This document shows positions 35,020-47,850 of a DNA stretch of 64,000 nucleotides, one piece after another. Numbering within the stretch: position 1 is the stretch's first letter; every line of letters begins with the position of its first letter. Under the pieces are notes generated by a model, which was not told the origin of the DNA, ran no database searches, and saw only the letters and a list, made by a program, of their open reading frames with translations. The translations under genes were made by a program, and so were the position numbers. Location: assembly GCA_027627225.1 (NCBI GenBank), contig CM051026.1:10149425-10213424 (forward strand), in the 5' to 3' direction. This DNA comes from Congeria kusceri (Eukaryota > Mollusca > Bivalvia > Myida > Dreissenidae).

Positions 35020-36260
35020 AAAAAATATCAATTATGGTGATGATTTGATGAAAACTGTTGGACACAGGGAGCTGAAGGTGCTAAAAAGGCAAATTTAAGA
35101 AAAATCATGGGCCATAACTCTGCAGTTCCTGGGGCAATTTGGTGGATCGTTGAACTTAAAATATTATATTATAACCTTAAACATTTTCATCAAGTTTTGT
35201 GAAGATCGGATGAAAACTGCTGGACTTAGAGGGCAACAGGTACAAAGACTAATTTTAGATAATTGACAGGCTATAACTCCACAGTTACTGAGACAATTTG
35301 GTTGATTATCCAAACTGAACGAGATATTGTGTCCACAAACATTTTCACTAAGTTCGGTGAAGATCGGATAAAAACTGTCAGACTTAGTACGGAAACGGCT
35401 AAAAAGACCAATAAAAACTGTCAGCCTTAGTACGGAAACGGCTAAAAACCAATTTTAGATAATTAATAGGGTCATAACAATTTAAGGATTGATTTGGCTG
35501 ATGATCAAACTTGGTCGATATATTATTAGAATAAAGATTTTAATGAAGTTTGGCAAAGATCGGATGAAAACTATTGGACTTAGTACAACACTAGCAGAAA
35601 CGGCTCCAAATGGTTCGATCTGGCCCATAATCGAACTTATCTGAGATTGTATGGTCATACATAAACTGTGCAAGTTTGGTTAAGATTGAATGAAAAGATT
35701 TTTTATCGCCTGCCCATAATTGACGAATTATAGACTATGGACAAAAAATCAACAGACCAGAATAATCTGACAATATGTGCAAGTGCTCTTGGCAGGGATG
35801 CTGCATATCAAGTTTATTTCAATTCAAGTAATTAGTTTATGAGAATTGGCGGGAAAACAAGAATTTCCAATTAAAATAGTATGTTTATAATCAAATCAGA
35901 CTGGAAAATCTGACAGTTTGCGCATGTCCTCATGATGGAGATGCTCAAGTTTATTGAAAATGAGTCATTAGTTAATGAGAAGTAGTGCGTCAAAAATGTC
36001 CTAGTAACAAATCCTATTTACCTTATATCAAGGGGCAATAACTCTCTGAAAAAATCATCCGACTGGAAAGACCTGACAATATGCGCAAGTCCTCTTGGTA
36101 AGGATGCTGCATATCAAGTTTAATTGAATTTGAGTTATTAATTCCGGAGATCCTGCACGGAAACAAAAATATCTGTTTTAAGAATCAGACCAGAAGAATC
36201 TGACATTATGTGCATGTCCTCTTGTTATGGATGCTGCATATAAAGTGTCATTGCATCTGA
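35020..36260 (+). repeat. interspersed repeat family G
   Basis: Subrepeats of about 130-180 bp carry GAAGATCGGATGAAAACT, GGACTTAG and CTATAACTCCACAGTTA, followed by units with AATCTGACAATATG and GGATGCTGCATATCAAGTTT. No coding signal. Confidence 0.65.
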
Positions 36261-37642
36261 GTTATCAGTTCCAGAGATCTTGCATGGAAACTAAATGTAA
36301 ATGTAAAATAAGCGTAAATGTACGCTTATTTTTTTTAAAATGTGGGAGTAAATGTACAGTCACTTCAGAATGTGTGGGGGTAAATGTACACTCCATGTAG
36401 GATTTGTGGGCTATATTAACATCCATCAATACATTACGATACGAGAACAAGGCCAGAGTAGTATACAATGTAAAAATAATCAGTTTTAATGCAGTCATTT
36501 GAATACAAAAATGTAACAAGAAATAATTCTCAACATTTTAAGACTTTATTGCTAACTCCTGAATATATCAACTGCACATTCAGATAGGCAGGTTTGTTAA
36601 AACATCTGTCTCTGTTCTGTCGTCCAGTCACCCATGTATGCGAAGATCTGAAAAAAATGCGCGTAAATGTACACCCAACTTTTTATTTTCTCTGCGTATC
36701 TTCCAATTATTTGTGCGTAAATTACGCATGTACGCACCTTATCTGGGCGGATGGAAGGTTGGATGGACTGAATTTTGCATAAAATTTGTTGGGCACTGCA
36801 TTGGACATCCTTAAAATGAATAGCAAGGAAGATGAATTTGTAGATACATGTAGTTGAAGATCTTCAAGTTTGCAGTCCAAGATTTCTTTAAATGGACGAG
36901 TATGAACCAGGGCTGGCACGTATCACCCAACCCTGGGTTTTTCCGGCAGGATTTACCGGTTTTTCCCGCCCCGGTCAATACTTTGAAAGTGGGCAATACT
37001 TATCATTACTGGGCAATACTATTTTTTCTTCAGTTAATATGCAGTTTTAATTGTTTTTATAAATCTATATGCTCAGTTACCTTATATCATTAAAAAATGA
37101 CTTGTTTAGTTTTGCTGATCTAATATATGCATAGTTACAACAACATTTTTTAAGTGGCGGCACATATCCACTGGTTTATTCATACATTTGTCGATGGCAA
37201 CGCTTATCATTAAATATTTTCTCTGTTGTTTGTGAAATGATTCCGCTTGATATTGATATATGTCTACACTTATTCATCCTCTTTATTTTTTGCACTGAAC
37301 TGTTCTTTTTTTGTTAACAATAAAACTTCTATGGATAATAATGCAATCACGGTCACTATGATTTAATAATCTGGTATTATACCGGGGATGATAACGGGGA
37401 TGACTGGACAAATCACTCATATCTTCTAATTTCATTACTTACTTTCAATTAACAGCAGGAATCAGTCACTTAAGGTGCCATTCAATGCACGTTTTGTATG
37501 GTTTGGAAAAGGCCCCTAATTGACATGGCCCCCTCAATCATTGAGATAGGTCTAATGTTTATTCAAGGGTCCAGTTTAACTGTTTGTTGAGCACATGCAT
37601 CTGTCAATTCATTCAATGTTTTTTTTGTGTTTGTTTAAGACA
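36261..37642. other. no gene supported; short GTAAATGTACAC-type repeats
   Basis: GTAAATGTACA-like motifs recur at 36330-36400 and 36660-36730. AGGGCTGGCACGTATCACCC at 36909 may be a DNA-element end. Nothing else was seen. Confidence 0.35.
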
Positions 37643-37742
37643 GGTGAGAATTTGACATGCCAAATAATTCTGGGTCCCAGGACTTATGCCGGATTTTAGA
37701 TCCTGGTAATATAGACCCCCAACCATTTCCCATAGTTGCAAT
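37643..37742. mobile_element. poly-C-end MITE fragment
   Basis: GAATTTGACATGCC, TTCTGGGTCCCAGGA and GGATTTTAGATCCTGGTAAT match the middle of the MITE copies at 13652 and 55541. The ends are missing. Confidence 0.55.
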
Positions 37743-37746
37743 AATC

Positions 37747-37822
37747 CAACTCCCAGCTAGCTGGGAGTTGCAAGTGGTAAAGGCTTTTTTCATACCAACT
37801 CGCCGCCTGGATTCCAGGCGGC
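37747..37822. repeat. two perfect palindromes 32 bp apart
   Basis: CAACTCCCAGCT with its complement AGCTGGGAGTTG (37747-37770), and GCCGCCTGG-ATT-CCAGGCGGC (37802-37822, one central base). Function unknown. Confidence 0.85.
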
Positions 37823-38468
37823 ACTTTAATCGGTAATATGAACCACATTAAATGTTTTCTGGCGTAAATGGACACAAAAATATCATAAATATATCCCTAC
37901 TGCGCCAATAAAAACAACTTACGTGATATGGTCTGCTTGCAGAATAATTATATTAATCCAAGTTTCAAACACGTCAACTGTTCCTGAAAATGTCTACGTT
38001 TTTGCTATGGACAACGCCGAGAAATCCCGAATTTGAAATGTTAGTTTATTTAACCCAAAGAAAAACTACAACAACTTATTGCGTGCGGTGTGTTTGCACC
38101 AACAGATACCAATAAACCTATGGTTTTCTCCGAACATTAAAATTTATGTTTTGAAGAATTTATTTTGTTTTGTTTTTGATTATTTTTAACAATGGACAGA
38201 ACGTTTCTTTACAGTTTGTTCAACTTTTAATTAATACTTATGTTAATTGTGAGTATTTGAAAAGCGGTCAGAAAACTGACGTGTGACGAACAGAAGTTAC
38301 GACGACCCTTAGATCGGCAGTAAGGGTATTATAATATAAAGTAAGACACTGCATCACGATTTAGAAACAATGATAAATATAAACAACACATTCAGTGAAG
38401 TGTTACATGTATTTATATATATTCTTTGAATTGTCTTTTTATCGTTACATTCTTATCAGCATGAATAC
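37823..38468. other. region downstream of the helicase
   Basis: Lies past the stop of the minus-strand helicase. It would contain the 3' untranslated region; nothing else was recognised. Confidence 0.35.
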
Positions 38469-39626
38469 TCAAATGAAAAATCTCTCCAAAACACCTATCA
38501 CACCAACACACTCGCATCTTGCACAACATCTCGAACAACACTTACAAAGATCACACTCACATACAGAACATTCCTTTAAAACGCATCCTTCCTTAACGCA
38601 CAACACACTTTCATCCATCTCATTAGTCAACAGAGTGTTTAATACAGACCGCCTCAAGCACTCAACACTCTTAAACGTCTCTCTCATTCCACTGTCTCCC
38701 ACTAATGAACGGCCATACGGATAGACAACAGCCAGGGACGGTTTCCCATCCCGGCCTGCCCTCCCCACCTCCTGCCAGTGCGACAGGTGACTTCGTGGTG
38801 CACCCCAGTGGACGACTAGACGAACATCCGGAATGTCAATCTATAAATGACAAGATGTAAGAATTGTATTTACAACGTGGAACATTTATGACCACATTAT
38901 CGATATATTATATAATAAATAAATTAATTAATTAACATTGCTCTGTACTCAATGAATCAATCAATAACTTAATATTTAATTGGATAAATGAATAGACGTC
39001 GAATCAACTAGGTTCATATATTAACTGTACCACACCACCCGGCTCCCCCCTTCGGTCTAGATGCCGCAATATCTAGATCAGACTTACACGTTAGTCAATC
39101 TATTTACAGAAGGCTCGACTAGTTGGTTACAGTGATTGAGTATTCATTGTCCAGTAACTTACCCCCAATCCAAATGCAACAGTCGCCACTACGATCTTAA
39201 CACGACCATCCCCGGAAAACTCGTTTAGAATTCGATCCTTGGACAAGTCTGTGGTCGAAGCTTGGAACATCTCTACCACGCGATGTTCCACCGACCTGTC
39301 CCCATCAACGTACGCCTGATCACCTAGTTCGCTCACAAGCCACGACCAGATGTTGTACACCGACTTGTACGACCTACAAATAAAGTACTTGTCATACATT
39401 GAATGTTAACAATACATGTACTTCAAAATAGTGGATGATAATTATAAAAAAAAAAAATTGGTATATATATATACTGTATTCAATACTCCGGGCTATTTCT
39501 TACCTGCAAAATATAACCGTTTTATCAAGCTTGGATGATGCCGATTTCACCCAATCCAACAACCAGGCAAGCTCCTCCTCATACTCCTCCGACGCCGACT
39601 CTTTACAAACTAATCCGATGTTATGC
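38469..39626 (-). CDS. RecQ-like DNA helicase, C-terminal half, three intact exons
   Basis: H1 39504-39626 reads [20 protein letters not shown] then [21 protein letters not shown]2 39163-39373 reads [18 protein letters not shown], motif IV/V-type text [14 protein letters not shown]3 38469-38840 reads [15 protein letters not shown] then [19 protein letters not shown] and a cysteine-rich tail ([17 protein letters not shown] then CARCECV). Splice sites are TCATATCAG|G, GCAG|GTAAGA, TTTGTAG|G, GGGG|GTAAGT and TCATTTATAG|A, and the phases 2-2, 2-0 and 0-stop join without a break. [16 protein letters not shown] and [10 protein letters not shown] are the conserved motifs of the second RecA-like domain of RecQ-type superfamily 2 helicases, which unwind DNA using ATP. 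The first RecA-like domain (Walker A, DEAH) should lie above 39626, but no such exon was found before the window end, so the gene may be truncated or its 5' exons diverged. The tail of clustered cysteines may bind metal; that is inference. Confidence 0.8.
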
Positions 39627-40599
39627 CTGATATGAGAAAAGTTTTAGGGACATGACGCATTGCTTCGAGACCAATTACGCTACCAAAATCTTTCAACTAT
39701 TTCACTAATTACCGAAAACGCATTCTTTTTGCGTTGACGTTGATCTTTAAATTGGACATTTTCAAACATTAAACAAACACTATTCGAACCACAGCAGCAT
39801 ATTTTCCATATTGACGTTGACTAACGTAGAATCTACATAACTAACATCAAGTGCATTTTGTACTCACCTATCAGGTATTTCTTTACTTTGCGTGCGTGTA
39901 TATATGCACTATTTTCTATGTATGTATATTAAATAATCTAGCTAAAAATCCTCGAATATATGTGGCATATGTTCAATAAATATTTGAATTGATACAGAAA
40001 GTCTTTTTTTCACAATTGACATCATAAAGGCAATTGGTTAAAGCATTTCAACACTTAAACATCTCGTTCACATAGTAAAATAGTAAAACTTACATCAACC
40101 CCACATTGTACCTTTAATTTAATAACACCTCGTTTAAAAAGCAAACCTAAGCCCGATATTATTTAACTTGACAATGGAACATGCCACTTATCCGATTGCA
40201 ACGATAACACTGTCACAAGAATGTGTCCTATTTCAAACAACACTTTTATACACTATATACTTTCAACTGCCAGCAGAAGCTCAGACCAGCAGAAGCTAGG
40301 GTGAAAAAATTTGTGCAGTGTAACCTTTTCCTTTCCTTTGATATAATCGTCATTTTACAACTTCCGCTTTCAACGATTTGTTATTAAGTTTTTGTTTTGA
40401 GCATTTCTCCACAAAAGACACACAACTTGATGTCGATGGTAATAGGTATTGTGTTTGTTACGATGTATTAGGTTGATTGGACTCGAGTTTATAGACATAC
40501 TTGGGATATATTTTTTTTTACATGGTTTTCGCCTTTACCAAGAAGAACTTTGAGCTGTACATATGTACTCATAAAAGCTCAAAGCATTCAAGAAGAACT
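39627..40599. other. no exon supported
   Basis: AT-rich. I searched by eye for helicase Walker A and DEAH text on the minus strand and saw none. Confidence 0.4.
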
Positions 40600-40743
40600 A
40601 CCATTTCCCACTGTGGGGCATTTAGACAAAAATGCTTGGTTCTTGGATGGGGAATTATACCAAAAAAAGTCAAATTGCCCATGGGTTAGCCCCCCCACCC
40701 CCCACCCGCTCCCTCCTCCGGAGAAACTATTGATAGGTGCATC
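40600..40743. mobile_element. poly-C-end MITE, 3' half
   Basis: CATTTCCCACTGTGGGGCATT, TTGGTTCTTGGATGGGG, then C-runs and ACTATTGATAGGTGCAT match the right half of the copies near 13 kb. Confidence 0.65.
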
Positions 40744-41308
40744 CCAGACCTAGTGCCTGTTCTAATCACTTAATGTACTCGATCAAGTGTACTTTGACGA
40801 TGACTTTGTTTCGATTTTTTCTGTATTAAATATATATGTCAGTACAGTTTATTTATGTTATTTGTTTCATTATTGTATATGGAAATGAAAACAATCAAAT
40901 TTTACCTTGGTCACGTCCGAATTAATTGCTAAATCCTTTCATAAACTGCAACTTTTATAAATTTGTGTTGACATTTCAGCCATTTTACCGGAAGTAATGT
41001 ATCATTTGATCCTAATACAGTTCGGTCCCAAGACAAATTGGTCTAAAGAGCATTCGATTGACAGATTCAAATTACTTAACATACGCACTCGTCGTCGCCT
41101 CAATTAATGTTTTGTGATTTGTTCTATATCTATTATAATGGGTATTATAAATATAATAATGAAACACAACGTTTCTTAGTTTTTAGCTGTAATTATCATA
41201 TAAAATAATTATTTTATTTTATAAACATAAGACTATATAAAATTATGTTTCAAATCAAAACAAAAAAATCGTATATATATTCGACTGGGCAAAAATAATA
41301 ACGGAAGC
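40744..41308. other. AT-rich DNA, nothing seen
   Basis: No supported feature. Confidence 0.4.
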
Positions 41309-42004
41309 AACAAGAGCTGTCAGAGGAGAGCTTGCTCGACTTTTCAAAGTATTTCAGTTGCTACATATTTTTGATAGTAGAAGGGACATACATTTGTTAA
41401 AATACATAGCTTTTTAGTGAAGCCTTGAATAGTTTTTTAAATGTTTAAAACAAAAACTTTAACAACAAAGTCTATGTAAAAAGTTGGCTAATTCTGTCAA
41501 AATACAAAATAGAGTTATGGGAAATGTTCACCCTGATACTGAAGTTGATGACAAAGGTTAGTTCCAAGTTTCAAGTGAACAGCTTGGGTAGCATTGAAGT
41601 TACACAACTTTTGAATATAAACTTTAACCAGATAATCTATGTGAAAAAAAGGGACAGAGTTATATGGAATGTTGCACTTGATACTGGAGTTGATGACAAA
41701 GTTTAGTTCGAAGTTTCAAGTGAATAACTAATGAAGATTTGAAGGTACCAAACTTTTGAATATAAACCTTAACCAGAAAATATATGTGAAAAAAGGTCAT
41801 AACTCTGTCAAATTACAAAACAGAGTTATGGGGAATGTTGCCTCTGACACTGGAGTTGATGACAAAGGTACATTCTTAGTTTCAAAGGAATAACTTATGT
41901 AGTTTTGAAGTAAATAAAAACTTTAACCAATTCAGACGTGGACGAGGACGCCGACGCCGGGGGTAGTAGGGTAGATCACATATTCTTCGAATAGTCGAGC
42001 TAAT
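41309..42004 (+). repeat. interspersed repeat family D
   Basis: Starts AAGAGCTGTCAGAGGAGAGC and TGCTCGACTTTTCAAAG, has subrepeats with AACAGAGTTATGGGGAATGTT and GGAGTTGATGACAAAGGT, and ends GACGCCGACGCCGGGGGTAG then TTCGAATAGTCGAGCTA. Beginning and end share an inverted TCGAC/GTCGA motif. Confidence 0.8.
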
Positions 42005-43337
42005 AAACATAAATTGTGCTAACACAAGTTAATAGCATAAACCACTTTTGAAAAGTCAACATAATATTAAAGGGGCGTATCGACGGTATTTCCCATAAAT
42101 ATTATATACTAGGCAAAACTCCTAACGCACATAACAGAAATACTGTCAGTATGTTACCCGGAAGCGGAAACAACAAATGAGTCAAAATAATAACCTTAGC
42201 TGACCGATCAAATTTAACAATAATTATTATGTTGAAACGATTTGATAAATGGCAGTAATGTCTGAAAAGTTTATTTATATATATTTATGAATAAGGTTTT
42301 ATGGTCAAATATAAATATGCGTTGGGAGATTTGCCTAGTAGATATTGAAATTAAATATATTGGTCAACTGTTTATAGACACAAGGACATCATATTTAACA
42401 ATGCTTCATTAATTAATTGTCTGTTAATGAACTTTATGTTTGCAAATGTAATTGTCGATCTACCGTAGATAAACCCCCGGGACGTTACATGCAACATGTA
42501 AACTGTAAACAAAAATATAAACTAAAAATACAAATAGAAATATATGAACATATTAAACGTGTTTTTAATAATCCAGTGGATAAATTACTAATAATGAAAG
42601 CAATTAAGACACAAATTGTGCTAACTGTAATGGTCAGCTACTCGGCGATGCCTGATGAGCTCCGCCTACAGCCAGGCGCGGCGAATAAGATGCTTGCTAT
42701 ATATTTTAGATGCTTGTTTTGTGATAAGTTCGTCTTTGATACTAATACTGAATAAAGTGCTAGAAAACTAATCTCTGTTGGGTCTTGAATAAACCATCCC
42801 TCTAAGAGTCCAGAATAGTAACACTAGAACATTAAACTAACAAAAGTAAAAACTTATTCAATTTTCATTTTTCTTATATGTAAATTAAATGCATCTGAAG
42901 AGCACAGACCTCCACTAACCCTACATAACAATGGACTTTTTCAGTGTTTGGTTAGCTCCCTTATCCAATTTCCTATGAATTCAAATATCCTGGATCCAGA
43001 CGATGATCCGGATCACCACCAAAATCTAACCACTGACCCATTTTCACCTTCCTACAAAATTGCATGCAATCCATTACAGCTTTTTGCATGAAGTTGCGCA
43101 TTAATATGTAGAAGTTGCTTATTAATATATAGACAGACAAACAAACAAATGCCAGCAACAAAATAACCACATTGGCGGAGATAAAAAATAAGGTTTTGGT
43201 TAACATAGAAAAGGAACGATCAAATCTATTAAAATCATCTAATGCTGCGATAAAAGTAATAATGAAATCGATAAATGTCCGAAATTCATCTTAGATAAGT
43301 ACATTAATCAGTAATTTATAACAAGTTTTACCAGGAT
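42005..43337. other. no gene supported
   Basis: A plus-strand frame without an ATG start (42417-42755) has no motif. At 42960-43060 the minus strand reads KMGQWLDFGGDPDHRLDPG, a phrase I associate from memory with a dispersed invertebrate repeat, so it is not called a gene. Confidence 0.3.
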
Positions 43338-43812
43338 CAACAACAGCAGCAGTGATAGTAGTTGGTATTAATGTTAATAGTAGAAGTAAATAGGGGAAGT
43401 AGACGTAGAAGCGTTGTTAGTAGCAGAATTGAGGCAGTAGTTAAAGCAACAGTAGCAGTAGCAGCATCATTAGTAGCAGCAACAATACTAGTAGCAGCAA
43501 TAGTAGCAGCTGCAGATATCTCAGAAGCAGTAGCAGCAGTAGCTGCAGCAGTAGCAGTAGAAGCAGCAGTATCTCCAGCAGTAGATGCAATAGCACCATC
43601 AGTAGATGTAACAGCAGCAGCAGCAGCGGCAGTATAACAGTAGTAGTAGCTGCAACAATGGTAGCAGTTGCAATTGTAGCAGCAGCAGTAGTAGCGGCAG
43701 AAACAGTTGTAGAAGTAGCAGCTACAGCAGTAGAAGCATCAGTAGTTGCAGTAGTAGTTCAAGCTGCAGTAGTTGCATAGGTAGAAGCAGCAACAGAAAG
43801 CAGCAGCTGCTG
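43338..43812. repeat. AGC/AGT trinucleotide tract
   Basis: Imperfect GTAGCAGCA-type repeats over about 475 bp. The Ala/Val-rich frame inside (43362-43637) is a direct product of the repeat and is not called a gene. Confidence 0.9.
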
Positions 43813-44249
43813 CATATAAAAAATAGGTTATCTTTTTATTTGATTAATATAATACTTTTATTATTTCAGGAATTTTAGTTATATATTAATTTTTCTTTAA
43901 TTTCGACAGTTTTTATTTTTTATTTACATGTTACATATTGACGTCCAACTGATTTGAACCGTTTAAATGTTATTTTTCTCGGCAAACAAGGCTACCAGAC
44001 CAGAGGCACCGTCTACCTTACACTACCCTACACAAAACTAACCACACTTCTCTCCCAAGTCTCTCCATACTCTCACAGCAACTACTCGGGCCATCCGATC
44101 TCCTTGTTTAGCCTACCCTAGTTTTGTATTATTATTCTTACTGTAGTTATTATTATTGTATTTATTTAATTTTTATTTATTCATTTACTTATTCATTCAT
44201 TTTATTCATTTATTTTATTTGTATAATTGTGAGTATTTTTATTGTCATT
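43813..44249. other. AT-rich spacer between trinucleotide tracts
   Basis: No feature other than TTTATTCATTTA-type low complexity. Confidence 0.4.
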
Positions 44250-44480
44250 ATTATTATTATTATTATTATTATTAGCAACAGTAGTTGCCAACTGTAGCAG
44301 CTTCATCGGCAGTTGCAGCAGTAGTTGTAGAAGTATCAACAGCAGCAGCAGCAGTAGTCGCAGCAGCAGTATATGCAATAGCAGCAGCAAGTGTAGCGCA
44401 GCAGCAGCAGCAACAAAGGTCGAATGGAAGTAGTAGTAATGTTAGCAGACGTAATAATAGCAATAGATTGTTAGTAGTAG
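44250..44480. repeat. ATT then AGC trinucleotide tract
   Basis: A pure ATT run (44250-44275) passes into GTAGCAGCA-type repeats similar to 43338-43812. Confidence 0.9.
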
Positions 44481-45473
44481 TAGAAGTAGCTGTTGCTCTT
44501 GTTATTCATGTAGTTACAGCAATATGTTGGTTGTTGTGGAAAAATATGTTGCCAGTTTGGTTGTGTTGATGGCTGCTGCTCAGTATTTGTGTTGTCTCGT
44601 TGATTTGTATTTCATCTCTGTATTACAAAAAAGTAACGTTCATATTGATAGAAATACTAAAACACACAAATTATAACGCAGCTAAAATCTCAACGTGTAA
44701 TTAAAGCCACCGAATCTGCATTGAGCATAAACTATAACTTAAATATATATTTTCTGTGAACGCATTAAGCATTTTCTCAACGCGATTTTCTTCGTTCGTA
44801 TAGTATTCTGTAAACGAAAGATTTTACAATTTTACTTAATAACAAAACGCCAACCTTGTAAACAAATGAATTATTCAGCTTGTAAAAACGTCTTGGCTAG
44901 TCGTCAAAAGCTATTCTTTTTTTTGTAATTTCGTTTAATCTCTACATACATGACAGTTGTTAAAAATGTTGATATTCAATACGGATTCGGTGTCTTTAAT
45001 CTGTAAAGTAAGTAATCAGTAACGTAAAAATAAATAAAACACATAACCTAGTAAAATGTTTTGTCATGTTTCATGGTTCAATGCTGGGCTTTATTACATA
45101 TTAATACAAAACACCTAAATGCTACTATTTACAACTTGAATTTGCATAACGATGTAAAAGAAGTTATAACTTTTAAAGTGTGTATGTACGATCTTTCATA
45201 TACATTAAAAAAAAAAGCAAATGAAAGTGACTACAAATTAAATCAAACAGAAAACGATACAAACGACGAAAGAAACACTTTAATACAGAATAAATCAAAA
45301 ACTTCTAGTGTCGACTTTTGCACCGATTATTAGTGGTGTATAACCTAAACCAATTGCCAAGTCAACGTATATACATGCATTATGTACAGACTAAAACTAT
45401 TTGGTGATTAAAAACTAGCTCGATTATTTTGTATATGTTGCAATATTGTAAATTGGGTCAAAACAAAAAATTC
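44481..45473. other. AT-rich DNA, no gene supported
   Basis: A 90-residue polar, Asn/Lys-rich frame at 45061-45333 is uncertain. It lacks known motifs and its composition follows the AT-rich background. Confidence 0.3.
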
Positions 45474-45677
45474 TGTGTTTCGGGCAACCGACCCTACCTA
45501 GCGAAAAGCCACCTAAACTAACGTTTTTAGGCACGATTGTTACCGTGAAATCCGTATTCGTCAGATTTTTGAAAATTGTCAATGTTTTTTTCTGACCGAA
45601 ATGTGTCAGTTAACAAAAAATAAAAATATTAAATCTCGACCCTACTTAGCTTGTTTAAGACTGTTGCCCGAAACACA
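45474..45677. mobile_element. 204-bp MITE-like element
   Basis: TGTGTTTCGGGCAAC (45474-45488) and GTTGCCCGAAACACA (45663-45677) are exact inverted repeats. Flanking A-rich text is also partly mirrored. Confidence 0.6.
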
Positions 45678-46256
45678 CCATTTATTTTTTTTGACCTAGG
45701 GCTACACACTAGTATAAATACTGTATTTGTTCTAATTAACACGTGGAATCTTTGGAAAAACAAATATCTAAAACAGTGTACACAAAAATATTTAGCGATG
45801 CTTAATTTCAATGGCAATGTCAGTTCAATGCGTTTCCTTGTTTACAATCCAACATCTTTGTTACATTGGAAAAATGAAGAACATATTTCGCGCAAGTCTT
45901 CGAAATTAATGTTTCAATGACGTGTTAATTACTAGCATTAAAGTATCACGTATTAATGGCAATGTACTGGTTTGAAATCGTCAATAAAATATTTGTTCGT
46001 CTGTTTGTATTTTACGTACTGATCATTTGTTGTTATACAATTTTCTGAGTTGTACACAGTTACTTGTCCGTTTTCCTATGACGCTTCAATCATCTGTTCG
46101 TTTGTTCTTCAACTGACATGAGTTTTAGACCATTTGCTGTTCTTCCATCTTTTTCATAACTCAGTTGCGCTTTTCCACTCAGGGCATTTCTGCAAGAAAA
46201 TAAAAAAATAAAATAGATGAACACCGATTTCGACATTCTTTCGTGTGTATCAATAA
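45678..46256. other. AT-rich DNA, nothing seen
   Basis: No supported feature. Confidence 0.4.
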
Positions 46257-47044
46257 ACAAGAGCTGTCAGAGGACAGCGCGCTCGACAATTCGAAGTATT
46301 TCAGTTGGTACATATTTTTGGAAAGTGGACGCGTCATAAATGTATTAAAAAACAACACTGAGTTATTGCAATTATTAACTTATTCCAAGTTTCGTAGTTA
46401 ATAACGTGTGTAGTTTTTAAGTTATAAGAGTTTTGAATATACATTTTAACAAGAAAATCTATATGAACAGGGGCATAACATTGCCATAATGCAAAACAGA
46501 GTTATATGGAGGTTGCCCCTGATACTGGAGTTGATGATAACGGTATGATTCTATTTTAAAGTGAATACCTTATATAGTTCTGAAGTTACAAAACGTTTGA
46601 ATATAAACTTTAACGAGAAAAATATATGTGAAAAAGGAGCATAACTCTGATAAAATACAAAACAGAGTTATACGGAATGTTACCCATGGCACCGGAGTTG
46701 AGGACAAAGGCATATTCCAAGTTTCAAGTGTATAACTTGTAGTTCAGCAGTAACAAAACTGTTCAATATAAACTTTAACCAGAAAACCTACGTGAAAATG
46801 GAGCATAACTCTTGTCAAAATACAAAACAGAGTTATAGGTACTGTTGCCCCAGAGTTACACGAAATGTTACCCATGGCACTGGAGTTGATGACAAGGGTA
46901 TATTCCAAGTTTCAAGTGAATAACTTGTGTAAGTTTTGAAGTTACAAAACTTCTGAATATAAACTTTAACCAAATTCAGACGCGGACGCCAACGCCGGAT
47001 GAAGTAGGAAAGCTCTCCTATTTTTCTTCGAATAGTCGAGCTAA
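46257..47044 (+). repeat. interspersed repeat family D, second full copy
   Basis: Starts CAAGAGCTGTCAGAGGACAG and ends TTCTTCGAATAGTCGAGCTA, with the same GAGTTGATGACAA subrepeats as 41309-42004. Confidence 0.8.
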
Positions 47045-47095
47045 AAACATTCATAATCTTCATTATCATCATAATCATCATCATCATTATCATCA
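47045..47095. repeat. ATC microsatellite
   Basis: Imperfect ATC/ATT trinucleotide run. Confidence 0.8.
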
Positions 47096-47298
47096 ATCTT
47101 TTTTCATCTAAATCATCGTTTCACCACATGGTCAAACCATGCTCTATCGTTTAACATTTATGTGATTATCAAATATTGTACAAACGTTCTATAATATTTT
47201 GCATGGCATCGCATTTTTACAAATGCATATCATTGATAATTGATCGTTTTCTACATCAAGCTATATTTCACGTGAATTCTTGAAAGTACACTTTATTA

Positions 47299-47850
47299 CA
47301 AAATCACCATTTATGCTCCTTGCTGCATCGTTCGCTGGTTTTCGCCGGAATCGTCCACCGGTTGTTGCTGGCATCGTCCGCTGGTTGTCGCCGGCATCGT
47401 CTGCAGATTGTCGCCGGAATCATCCGCTGATTGTCGCCGGAATCGTTCGCTGGTTGTCGCCGGAATCATCAGCTGATTGTCGCCGGAATCGTCCGCTGAT
47501 TGTCGCCGGAAACTCTCACAGCCAGTCGCCTGAATCATCCGCTGATTGTCGCCGGAATCGTTCGCTGGTTGTCGCCGGAATCATCAGCTGATTGTCGCCG
47601 GCATCGTCCGCTGTTTGTCGCCGACATCGTCCTCTGGTTGTCGCCGGTATCGTCCGCTGGTTGTCGCCGGCATCGTCCGCTTGTTGTCGAAGGTATCGTC
47701 CGCTGGTGGTCACGTGCATCGTCCGCTTATTGTCGCCGGAATCGTCCGCTGATAGTAGCTGGAATCGTCCGCATGTTGTCGCCGTAATCGTCCGTAGGTT
47801 GTCGCCGAAATCGTCCATACGTTGTCGCCGGAATAGTCCTCATCGAGACA
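47299..47850 (-). repeat. 23-bp minisatellite array 1, superunit II end
   Basis: About 22 units of the type GCCGGAATCGTCCGCTGATT plus GTC at 23-bp period. Because 23 is not a multiple of three, each open frame cycles with a 23-residue period; the minus-strand frames read RFRRQSADDSGDN-type repeats. All six frames are partly open, so openness alone is not evidence of coding. It sits in a duplicated segment whose other copy (48211 onward) has only about four units. Confidence 0.85.

Noticed and set aside
42417..42755. 112-residue plus-strand frame
   Set aside because: No ATG at the start, no recognisable domain, and composition follows the local background.
42960..43206. Gene with FGGDPDHRLDPG text
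   Set aside because: I recall this phrase from dispersed invertebrate repeats; no splice support here.
43362..43637. Ala/Val-rich open frame of 91 residues
   Set aside because: It is a direct translation of the AGC/AGT trinucleotide tract and has no start context, domain or splice support.
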